Source: an uncultured Clostridia bacterium | GTDB lineage: Bacteria; Bacillota; Clostridia; Oscillospirales; Butyricicoccaceae | Length of the DNA stretch: 19,165 bases | Direction of reading: 5' to 3' | Assembly (NCBI GenBank): GCA_910586575.1 | Contig: CAJUJQ010000051.1 | Location: 1 to 19,165 of the forward strand | Part shown: in pieces, positions 7,283 to 13,880 of the stretch | How the letters are laid out: every line of letters starts with the position of its first letter | How positions within the stretch are numbered: position 1 is the stretch's first letter | The notes under the pieces: generated by a model | Told to the model about the DNA's origin: nothing | Databases searched by the model: none | What the model saw: the letters and a program-made list of their open reading frames with translations, nothing else | Position numbers and translations under genes: made by a program

Positions 7283-9466
7283 TTAGCTCAGCGTATCGTA
7301 GTAGGCCAGCGCGCGGTTCCACGCGTCCTGCTTGATGGCGAGGTACTGCTTGCCGGACCATGCGCCGGACACGGTTTCCACCGCGCTCTGCGCGTTCTGG
7401 ATTGCCGGGTCGGTGTAGCCCGAGGTGATGATGTTCACCAGCATATTTTCGCCGTCCTTCTGCTGGTTAAAGCGGTTGGTCAGCTCGGTATAGCCGCTGA
7501 TGGTGGAATTTTCCACGCTCGTGGTCGGCAGCACCGACGGCACAATCGTGTACCACGCATTGTCGGCAACCGCAAGCGCCGGGTGCTTGATGGTACCCTG
7601 GGCAATCGCGTTGGAGATATGGCCCGCGCCCTCCTGGCCGACCGCGTGGGTGCACTGGTACTCAAACGACTGGCTCTTGATGAACGACAGGGTTGCGCCC
7701 AGGTAGAAGCGCGCGTAGTTGGTATAGTTGCCGGAGGCCTTATCCCACAGCTCGGCAATCGCCGCGTCGGAAACGACCGGCATTTGCTGTCCGTTAAAGT
7801 TAAAGGTGACATAGCTGCCGTCGGCGTTGGTCTTGATGAACGCGTCCGGGCCGTAGCTCATCAGGATGCGGCCCTTGTCGGAGTACGCGAAGTCGATGAG
7901 CGCGAGCGCCGCGTACAGCTTATCCTGGTTGTCGCCGACGCCGGCCTTGGAGATGCCCCAGCCGTCGGTCTTGACCGAGCGCCAGGATTCGGTAAAACGC
8001 ATGTATACGCCGTCCTCATTCGTGCCGTCGTACCAGCGCGCCACCGGGACCATCGCCGCCATGTACTTCTCGCCCTCCTGGAGCTTGGTCTCGTTGTAGA
8101 TGGTCTGTGTCTGGTTGTAGTCGTAGTGCATGAAGCCGAGGTCATTTTCCAGATAGGTCGCCGAGCTTTCGGAGGACATATCCATAAACGCCTTGGAAAT
8201 CAGCCCCTCCCTGGCCATCGCGTTCATGCGCTCCATCGCCTGATAGGTATCCTCTTCCATACGGGCGTCGTGCATTGCGCCGTCCGCGCCGACATAGAGG
8301 TAATCCTGGCGGGATTCCAGGCCGCGCACGCCAAACAGCGTACCGGCAAAGCGGAACATATCGACACGGCGCTGGTTGTTGTCGTCCTCGCGGGAGAACA
8401 GGCCCTGTACCGAATCGGTGCCGTTGAGTGTCTGCGGGTTGGCAATCACGCAGCGCAGCAGCGCGACAAGCTCGTCGGCATCCCATGCCGCGTTTTGTCC
8501 GACAAACAGGTCGGCGCGGTTGGTGCCGTAGTAGCCGAAATAAGCGTTATCGATGTACTCGCGGAGCATGTTGACCGCAGTCACGCCGTCAATCGCGCCG
8601 GTCACGGCGTTCATATTGGCAATGATGTTGCCCACGTTATCATAATTCTTGGTGACGGTTTCGGTGCCGCTGCCGTCGGCGGTCACAACCTCAACGTCCA
8701 CCTTGCCCGAAGTCGGCATATAAGGCTCGTACGCCACCACGCCCAGCGTGTTGCTTGCGCTGGCGGTAAACGCGCCCTCGCCGTTGAGCAGCTTCTCGAC
8801 CCAGTCCACGCGCATCAGCGGCATACGCTCGATGTCGTCTACGCCGTCAAAGTAAGGGCTGAAGTAGATGGCGCCGGTATCGGTATTGCCGGTGATGGAC
8901 AGCCGGACGATCGGGTTGGCGTCCAGATATGCCTTGAAATTCGGCATCATGTTGAGGTACTCGGCGATATTGACGACCGTCCCGGCCTCGCCTGCCTCGG
9001 TCAGCTTCAGGGCGGTGCCGCTCACCATATCGACTTCGTTCAGGCGTTCCTTCCAGTAGTCGAATTCCTTGTTCGCGCTGTTGCCCTGGTATTTGTCCTC
9101 AAAAGTAATGCCAAGGGTATTCTGTACCTCAACCCAGGCCGGCCTCAGCTCGCCCGCGTTGTAGGACTTGCCGTCCGCCAGCGTAATGCCCTCGCCCGCG
9201 GTTTCCGCGTCGAAGGACAGGCCGGTCTTGACGCTGTTATAACCGGTCGCCATGCGCAGCACGGTGCCGTTTGCAAAGGCCAGGCTGCCCGCTGCGGCGG
9301 CTTCCTGCCCGCCTGCGGTATCCGCCTGCTGCCCGCCGCCGGTGCCTGGCGTGCCGGGGGTGCCGTCCTCCATGACCGTAATCCTGGGGCCGCAGCCCGA
9401 CATCAGGCTGACAAGCATCGCGGGAAGGAGAAGAAACGCGGCGATTGATTTCATCTTTTTCTTCAT
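7283..9466 (-). CDS. Large lipoprotein extracellular solute-binding protein of the oligosaccharide ABC importer
   Basis: This 727-residue protein has a lipoprotein signal: basic MKKKMK, a hydrophobic run (SIAAFLLLPAMLVSLM) and SGC with the lipidated Cys at position 25. A low-complexity Gly/Pro/Thr/Gln/Ala linker follows (about 33-65), then the mature binding domain. The Trp- and Asn-rich segments and the genomic context fit a family-1-type oligosaccharide-binding protein of the LplA/YtcQ kind, although it is larger than the usual 420-560 residues. The ATG at 9466 was chosen because the signal peptide starts there and GAAGGTGG lies upstream; the frame is open to 9619, but the extra 51 residues would bury the signal. 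It is flanked by RNA structures on both sides. The likely ligands are pectic oligosaccharides, inferred from the GH28, GH105 and CE8 genes. Confidence 0.92.
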   Translation of the reverse strand: MKKKMKSIAAFLLLPAMLVSLMSGCGPRITVMEDGTPGTPGTGGGQQADTAGGQEAAAAGSLAFANGTVLRMATGYNSVKTGLSFDAETAGEGITLADGKSYNAGELRPAWVEVQNTLGITFEDKYQGNSANKEFDYWKERLNEVDMVSGTALKLTEAGEAGTVVNIAEYLNMMPNFKAYLDANPIVRLSITGNTDTGAIYFSPYFDGVDDIERMPLMRVDWVEKLLNGEGAFTASASNTLGVVAYEPYMPTSGKVDVEVVTADGSGTETVTKNYDNVGNIIANMNAVTGAIDGVTAVNMLREYIDNAYFGYYGTNRADLFVGQNAAWDADELVALLRCVIANPQTLNGTDSVQGLFSREDDNNQRRVDMFRFAGTLFGVRGLESRQDYLYVGADGAMHDARMEEDTYQAMERMNAMAREGLISKAFMDMSSESSATYLENDLGFMHYDYNQTQTIYNETKLQEGEKYMAAMVPVARWYDGTNEDGVYMRFTESWRSVKTDGWGISKAGVGDNQDKLYAALALIDFAYSDKGRILMSYGPDAFIKTNADGSYVTFNFNGQQMPVVSDAAIAELWDKASGNYTNYARFYLGATLSFIKSQSFEYQCTHAVGQEGAGHISNAIAQGTIKHPALAVADNAWYTIVPSVLPTTSVENSTISGYTELTNRFNQQKDGENMLVNIITSGYTDPAIQNAQSAVETVSGAWSGKQYLAIKQDAWNRALAYYDTLS

Positions 9467-9531
9467 AATAGCAAATCCACCTTCATTCTTGATTCGTAAA
9501 ACCTCTCTATTAGACCTGTTCGGAAACCAGG

Positions 9532-9653
9532 GGCGCGCCGGATGCCGTGAGAATTTGCCGTCAGAATGAGACGGCTTTCCGCAGGAACCCGGGCGGATTT
9601 CAAGGGGGAGGCGGCACATCCTGGCGGCAAAGGCTCACGGCAGACGGCGCGCC
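9532..9653 (-). other. Structured intergenic RNA between permease and binding-protein genes
   Basis: The 202-base gap 9467-9668 holds a long inverted repeat. GGCGCGCC (9532-9539) plus TGCCGTGAG (9543-9551) pair with CTCACGGCA (9634-9642) plus GGCGCGCC (9646-9653), separated by a 3x3 internal loop. Inside is a separate hairpin, GCCGTC/GACGGC (9557-9562 with 9570-9575). There is no U-run on the minus strand. The fold would close off a region of about 120 nucleotides upstream of the binding-protein ribosome site. A processing or stability element is the simplest reading; a ligand-sensing leader or an internal promoter is also possible. Confidence 0.6.
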
Positions 9654-9668
9654 GATCGTTTTCGGATA

Positions 9669-10559
9669 TCATTCCTTGACGCCGCCTACATTGACGCCCT
9701 TCGCAAAATATTTCTGGATAAACGGATAAATAATCAGAATGGGGACGATGGAGCAGACAATCAGCGCGTAGATCACCGAGTCCGAAGCGAACGCCTCGTT
9801 CCAGCCCGCCATGGTTTCGGGGTCGGTGTACTGCTCCAAGCGGAGACGGATAAACACCTGGAGCGGGTGCTCGTTGGAATTGGAGAGCATCTGGCGCGCC
9901 CAGAAATAGCCGTTCCAGCGCGAAATGGCGAAGAACAGCGCCACCGTGGCGATTGTCGATTTGCTCATCGGGATATAGACCTGGCTCAGCACCTGGAACT
10001 CGCTCGCGCCGTCCACAATAGCGGCCTCCTCAATCTCGGAAGGCACGCCCTCGAAGGCGTTGCGCAGCAGGATGATGTTCATTGCCGCCATACCCATCGC
10101 GATGACCACGAGCCATTTGTCGTCCATGATGCCGACCGCGTTAAAGACATCCTTGGTCGCCAGGTAGTTCAAATACTGCGGCACAATGCCCGCCGGGAAC
10201 CACATGGTAAACACCAGGAAAAAGTTGAAAAACTTGCGGAACAGCAGCCGCTTTTTGGACAGTGCGTACGCGCCGAGGATGGCGGTCAGCATCGACCACA
10301 GCGTGCCGTAAAGGGTCAGGAACAGCGTGTTAGAGTACGCGTTCCAGAACATATTGTCCCCGAACATCCGCGCGAACGCGTCGAACTGTACCTCCTTGGG
10401 GAACAGGACGATTGAGCCGTACTCAACCGCCTGCCGCCCGCTGATGGACGCGGAAACCGCGTAAACAAACGGGTACAGGCAGCTCAGCGCGAACACGGTG
10501 AGCAGGGTGTAGCTGATAATCTTAAAAACCAGCTCTGAAATCTCCAGTTTTCGCTTCAT
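9669..10559 (-). CDS. Carbohydrate ABC transporter permease, LplC/YtcP (MalG) type
   Basis: This 296-residue inner-membrane subunit has six expected membrane segments, the first at about 13-35. The cytoplasmic EAA loop that touches the ATPase is clear: EGVPSEIEEAAIVDGASEFQVLSQVYIPMSKS, with EAA at 178-180 and the conserved Gly at 184. Length and the start MKRKLEISELVFKIISYTLL fit the CUT1 LplC/YtcP subgroup, which serves complex plant oligosaccharides. The ATG at 10559 has GGGAGG upstream, and the gene starts 12 bases after the LplB-like permease, with which it should form the heterodimeric pore. Confidence 0.95.
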   Translation of the reverse strand: MKRKLEISELVFKIISYTLLTVFALSCLYPFVYAVSASISGRQAVEYGSIVLFPKEVQFDAFARMFGDNMFWNAYSNTLFLTLYGTLWSMLTAILGAYALSKKRLLFRKFFNFFLVFTMWFPAGIVPQYLNYLATKDVFNAVGIMDDKWLVVIAMGMAAMNIILLRNAFEGVPSEIEEAAIVDGASEFQVLSQVYIPMSKSTIATVALFFAISRWNGYFWARQMLSNSNEHPLQVFIRLRLEQYTDPETMAGWNEAFASDSVIYALIVCSIVPILIIYPFIQKYFAKGVNVGGVKE

Positions 10560-10571
10560 AGCACCCTCCCG

Positions 10572-11627
10572 TTAATACAGCGACGTATCGGACGCCTTGC
10601 GTGCAATCGTATTCGCGCCGATGACCAGCAGCATACCGATGACATTGTTCATCATTTCCGCCGCGGCCGCAATGCCAACGCCCGCGCCGATGCCTATGCC
10701 GTTCCGGTTCGCGAAGGTGGAGACCACGTCGGCTGTGACATAGGTGTTGGGGTTATACAGCAGCAGCACCTTTTCATAGCCGATGTTCAGCAGCGAGCCG
10801 ATACGGGTAATCAGCATGATGACGATGGTGGACAGGATGCTCGGCAGCACCACATAGCGCATCTGCGCCCACTTGTCCGCGCCGTCGATCTGCGCGGCCT
10901 CGTAGCTGGTGGGGGAGATGGCGATAATCGCCGCGAAAAAGACGATGCTGTCATAACCCGCGCTCTCCCAGATGCCGCTGATCTGGTAGATCGAGCGGAA
11001 GAAGGACGGGATATTCAGCAGGCCCGCGTTCGCGACCTCCGGGCTGACAAACCCAATATTGGAAAGGAACTGGCTGACGATGCCCATACCGGTGGTCAGA
11101 GAGCCTTGCTTGACCAGCATGGTCACGAGCGAGGTCATAACAACGGTTGACATGAACTTCGGCAGGTAGGTGAGCACCTGGTAGACGCTTCTCGCGGCGT
11201 TCGACCGGATCTCATTGAAAAACAGCGCCAGGATGATGGGAATCGGGAAGCCGAAGCACAGCCCGTAAAAGCTGAGGATAAACGTGTTTCTCAGCGCCCT
11301 CCAGAACTCGATGGAAAGGCCGTCCCCGCCAATCAGCAGCCGCTTGAAGTACGAGAAGCCGGAAAACAGCTGCTGCGAAACGGGCACAACGTTGTCCGAC
11401 ACCTTGAAGCACCCCAGCAGCTCGTACATTGGGAAATAACGCCAGAACAGGAATACCAGGAGCATCGGGATCAGCATGACGTACAGCCGCCAGTCCTTGG
11501 CGATGGTCAGGCCGACGCGGCGCCAGTAGTGCTTTTCCACATCGTCCCTTACCGCCTGTTCAGGGCTGATCCGGTAGCTTCCGTGCTCCTTGTCATATTC
11601 GAGGAAATCCGCTGCCCTAACTTTCAT
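10572..11627 (-). CDS. Carbohydrate ABC transporter permease, LplB/YteP (MalF) type
   Basis: This 351-residue permease forms the other half of the pore. It has a hydrophilic N-terminal extension of about 45 residues (KVRAADFLEYDKEHGSYRISPEQ), longer than is common in LplB proteins, before the first membrane segment (DWRLYVMLIPMLLVFLFW). The EAA loop reads ISPTSYEAAQIDGADKWAQMRYVVLPSI, with EAA at 243-245 and Gly249. The ATG at 11627 has a full AAGGAGG upstream; the start overlaps the end of the 196-residue membrane protein gene by 11 bases, so translation is likely coupled. Confidence 0.95.
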   Translation of the reverse strand: MKVRAADFLEYDKEHGSYRISPEQAVRDDVEKHYWRRVGLTIAKDWRLYVMLIPMLLVFLFWRYFPMYELLGCFKVSDNVVPVSQQLFSGFSYFKRLLIGGDGLSIEFWRALRNTFILSFYGLCFGFPIPIILALFFNEIRSNAARSVYQVLTYLPKFMSTVVMTSLVTMLVKQGSLTTGMGIVSQFLSNIGFVSPEVANAGLLNIPSFFRSIYQISGIWESAGYDSIVFFAAIIAISPTSYEAAQIDGADKWAQMRYVVLPSILSTIVIMLITRIGSLLNIGYEKVLLLYNPNTYVTADVVSTFANRNGIGIGAGVGIAAAAEMMNNVIGMLLVIGANTIARKASDTSLY

Positions 11628-12207
11628 AATTTACCTCCTTTTTTTGCCCCTCCTCCGCGTGGAGGCGGAGAAGGTAATGTTTTTGATCTTCATAGACACC
11701 GTCCAGCTTATGCGCTATCCAGATGATCACAAGAGTAAAGACGAAGGACAGGCTGTCGGTCGTGAAGAAACCGACCACGCCCTGCGGCGCCACGCCCCGC
11801 GCAACCGCAACCGCCGCCCTTCCAGCCTGCATGAGCAGCAGCACCAGCGCGGGGAACACCAGGCAGAGGCTGCCGGTACGCACCCGTTCCTTGCCTGCCG
11901 CCCTGAGCAGGGGAACCGCCAGCACCGAAAACAGGTTGCCGGCGATATATACAATAAACTGTTCCCGCGTAGCCCCGGAGAACAGGCAGAAAACGAAACC
12001 CGCCTCAGCGGCGTGCAGCGCCCCCCACGCGCCCCAGCGCATATAGACGATGGAAGCCATCGCCGCCGCGAGCGACACCGTATACGGCTGCCCGGGGAAC
12101 CACCAATTGGACGCGCGGACGATGATGAACTCAAACACGGCAAGGGCTGCCGCCAGCAGCCCCAGGTCGATCGCCCGGTATTCCTTCCATGTGCGTTGCT
12201 TCGGCAT
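11617..12207 (-). CDS. Six-span membrane protein, first gene of the importer operon (196 aa)
   Basis: The family is not firmly recognised. About six membrane segments (roughly 13-31, 43-58, 60-78, 83-102, 110-137, 148-166) are followed by a charged cytoplasmic tail. The pattern WWFPGQPYTVSLAAAMASIVYMRWGAWGALHAAEAGF, then FIVYIAGNLFSVLAVPL, recalls the compact six-helix plan of substrate-specific (S) components of ECF vitamin transporters. No T component is present, so this is only a resemblance. Two adjacent ATGs exist (12210 and 12207); AGAGGGGG upstream fits the second better by spacing. The gene leads the operon and overlaps the LplB-like permease start by 11 bases. A transporter accessory or an independent sugar/uronate carrier are both possible. 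Confidence 0.8.
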   Translation of the reverse strand: MPKQRTWKEYRAIDLGLLAAALAVFEFIIVRASNWWFPGQPYTVSLAAAMASIVYMRWGAWGALHAAEAGFVFCLFSGATREQFIVYIAGNLFSVLAVPLLRAAGKERVRTGSLCLVFPALVLLLMQAGRAAVAVARGVAPQGVVGFFTTDSLSFVFTLVIIWIAHKLDGVYEDQKHYLLRLHAEEGQKKEVNYES

Positions 12208-12329
12208 CATATCCCCCTCTTTGCGCAGGGCCGCGCGGCCCCCAAGACAAATGTACAAATCCGACTTGCGCCCGCAAAATTCTTCTGCACACCGCGCGCA
12301 AATCATTCCAATAAAATCCCAAATTAGCG

Positions 12330-12465
12330 TTTATTTACAAAATAGTCATAATTTTTTGTGCAAACCGCTCATAATACTTTTCTTTATGCGCTTTTATGTT
12401 GGTATTATTATACATGCTTTCATAAATTGTGTATGATAAAAAAGATGAATTTATATACAAAATAG
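12330..12465. repeat. Pair of 16-bp direct repeats, candidate AraC-type operator
   Basis: TTTATTTACAAAATAG (12330-12345) and TTTATATACAAAATAG (12450-12465) differ at one base and lie exactly 120 bp apart in the divergent intergenic region. The second copy is about 14 bases upstream of the operon's presumed -35 and 20 bases upstream of the -35 of the methylesterase gene, the usual place for an activator. TCATAAT also repeats at 12346-12352 and 12369-12375. Binding by the AraC-type regulator at 279-1058 is inferred from position only. Confidence 0.55.
12407..12435 (-). promoter_or_regulatory. Probable activator-dependent promoter of the importer operon
   Basis: On the minus strand a perfect TATAAT (12412-12407) is preceded after 17 bases by CATACA (12435-12430), a poor -35. 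Transcription would start near 12400, with a leader of about 190 bases before the first gene. A good -10 with a weak -35 and a nearby repeat upstream fits activation by an AraC-family protein. Confidence 0.5.
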
Positions 12466-12484
12466 ATTTTTTCATCCCGCTGGC

Positions 12485-12513
12485 TTGTCCGAAAATATCC
12501 TTCCGCTTATAAT
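12485..12513 (+). promoter_or_regulatory. Promoter of the pectin methylesterase gene
   Basis: TTGTCC (12485-12490), a 17-base spacer, and a perfect TATAAT (12508-12513). Transcription would start near 12520, about 24 bases before the start codon, leaving room only for the ribosome site GAGGG. Confidence 0.7.
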
Positions 12514-12543
12514 GAATAGAAACCACGCAAAGAGGGAACCGTT

Positions 12544-13404
12544 TTGAAATTACTCTATCCCGGCGATAATTTACAGGAAGCCTTCGACCGTGCCTGCCCC
12601 GGAGAGGAACTCTGGCTGACGGCTGGCGATTACCGCGTGAAATCCGCCATCTTCACACCCGGCCTGGCCCTGTGCGGCGACGGCGCGGACCGCACGCGGA
12701 TGATCTGGGACGACTACGCGCTGAAGAAAGACAGCAAGGGGCTGGAATATAACACCTTCCGCACCTGGACGCTGGCGGTCTGCGCCGACGGCGTGACCAT
12801 ACGCGGCCTTTCCATTGTGAATAACGCGCTCCGCCCCGAGGACAAGGGGCAGGAGGTCGCGCTGACCGTCTACGGCGACCGCTTCACCATGGAACGCTGC
12901 CGCCTGGCCTCCACCCAGGATACGCTGTTCCTGGGGCCGCTGCCGCCTGACCTCATCGAGCGGTACAGGGGATTCCTGCCCGATTGGCTGCGGCAGGACA
13001 AGGCGTGCCGCCAGCGCTTTTACGACTGCCTGATTGAAGGGACGGTCGATTTTATTTTCGGCTGCGGCGACGCGGTGTTTGAGAATTGTGAAATCCGCTC
13101 CTTATATGAGGTACGCGGCGCGGGGTATGCCGCCGCCCCGGCGCATGGGCTTCCTCAAACCGAGGGCTTCCGCTTTCAAAACTGCCGGTTCACCGCCGCC
13201 GAGGGCGTCCCGGATGGCAGCGTCTATCTGGCGCGCCCGTGGCGGGATTACGGGCTGTGTGTGTTCGAACGCTGCGATTACGGTGCGCATATCTCGCCGC
13301 TCGGCTTTGACAAATGGAACGATACCCACCGGGACCAGACCGCCCGCTTTTATGAATCGCCATCGGTCAGCGGGCGTGTGCCTTGGGTACGGCAAATCCC
13401 TTGA
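12544..13404 (+). CDS. Pectinesterase (CE8 pectin methylesterase), cytoplasmic
   Basis: This 286-residue CE8 enzyme removes methyl esters from galacturonate residues. Catalytic marks are complete: GQEVAL (Gln103), STQDTLF (Gln125, Asp126), IEGTVDFIFG (Asp169) and YLARPWRDYG (Arg231, Trp233). There is no signal peptide; the protein begins directly with the first beta-helix turn (MKLLYPGDNLQEAFDRACPG), as in short intracellular CE8 enzymes. The start is TTG at 12544, with AGAGGG about eight bases upstream and no competing ATG before the conserved N-terminus. It is transcribed divergently from the importer operon, and no terminator is visible directly after it. It would demethylate imported oligogalacturonides so that GH28 and GH105 can act. 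Confidence 0.93.
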   Translation: MKLLYPGDNLQEAFDRACPGEELWLTAGDYRVKSAIFTPGLALCGDGADRTRMIWDDYALKKDSKGLEYNTFRTWTLAVCADGVTIRGLSIVNNALRPEDKGQEVALTVYGDRFTMERCRLASTQDTLFLGPLPPDLIERYRGFLPDWLRQDKACRQRFYDCLIEGTVDFIFGCGDAVFENCEIRSLYEVRGAGYAAAPAHGLPQTEGFRFQNCRFTAAEGVPDGSVYLARPWRDYGLCVFERCDYGAHISPLGFDKWNDTHRDQTARFYESPSVSGRVPWVRQIP

Positions 13405-13663
13405 TTCTTGGCGTGGCAGCCTGTTACCGCCTTCGTTTTGGTCAATCTGCATAATTCACAATTGCACTTTTTATTTATATTGACGAAAATTTGCCAGCTT
13501 TTTCCAAAGAAACCGGCAATTTACCACTGGATTTCCGTCCCGTCTGCGGTAAGATAATATCGTCAGCCGGACAGGGGAACAGCCTGCCGCAGGCGGCGAA
13601 CCGTGGGCACATGGCCCGTGGGGATTTGTATGATGTATGCAGATACGAAAGGAGGGACAGAAC
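13405..13663 (+). other. Non-coding, partly structured leader before a small ORF
   Basis: No convincing long gene lies here. The first 80 bases are AT-rich. From about 13560 there are small hairpins: GCCTG/CAGGC around CCG, GGGC/GCCC around an ACATG loop, and a UUUGUAU/AUACGAA pairing that ends just before the ribosome site of the 34-codon ORF. A GATAAT at 13553-13558 could be a -10 but lacks a good -35. I do not match it to a known riboswitch class. Confidence 0.35.
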
Positions 13664-13768
13664 ATGTTCCGTACACTTTTTGACGGTATCGTGAGCGCGC
13701 GTCTTGACGAGCTGAGCCTCATGGAGCGGGAACTGCTCCGTTCGCGCCAGCAGCGCAAGCAGAAATAA
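13664..13768 (+). CDS. Small ORF, 34 residues, charged helical peptide
   Basis: ATG at 13664 follows AAAGGAGGG, the strongest ribosome site in the window, at 6-8 bases. The ORF encodes 34 residues, starting MFRTLFDGIVSARLDEL and ending RSRQQRKQK before TAA. The N-terminal part could form an amphipathic helix and the tail is strongly basic; no membrane segment or known domain is visible. A bidirectional terminator follows at 13817-13860. The family is unknown. It may be a true small protein or a leader peptide; the strong ribosome site is the main support. Confidence 0.5.
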   Translation: MFRTLFDGIVSARLDELSLMERELLRSRQQRKQK

Positions 13769-13789
13769 AATGCGCTGATTTCCGGACAT

Positions 13790-13810
13790 AAAAAAAGGCT
13801 GTCAACAGCC
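13790..13810 (-). terminator. Second terminator downstream of the MATE gene
   Basis: On the minus strand GGCTG-TTGA-CAGCC (13810-13797) is followed by seven U (13796-13790), a compact intrinsic terminator. It backs up the larger hairpin at 13817-13860, giving tandem termination for the MATE transcript. Confidence 0.75.
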
Positions 13811-13813
13811 GCG

Positions 13814-13868
13814 AAAAAGCCGTCTCACAGGTGGTTCTCAAGCCACTTCGGAGACGGCTTACTTTATT
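13814..13868. terminator. Bidirectional intrinsic terminator
   Basis: A ten-base stem AAGCCGTCTC (13817-13826) with GAGACGGCTT (13851-13860) encloses an inner stem AGGTGG/CCACTT. On the plus strand it is followed by a T-rich tract and would end the small-ORF (and perhaps methylesterase) transcript; on the minus strand it is followed by five U and would end the MATE transcript. Confidence 0.85.
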
Positions 13869-13880
13869 TTTACAGGAAAA

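Noticed and set aside
7583..9448. Long open frame (over 600 codons) on the plus strand opposite the binding-protein gene
   Set aside because: It is a mirror frame produced by GC-rich codon use of the real gene; no domain, signal or ribosome site, and the residue mix (Val, Arg, His, Ala) is typical of antisense frames.
12357..12376. Possible catabolite-repression (cre) site, TGCAAACCGCTCA
   Set aside because: It misses key positions of the TGNAANCGNWNNCA pattern (no central CG at the right place, poor right half), so it was not called.
13491..13694. A 67-codon frame overlapping the 34-codon ORF
   Set aside because: It has no ribosome site and runs through the hairpins; the 34-codon frame has a near-perfect one.
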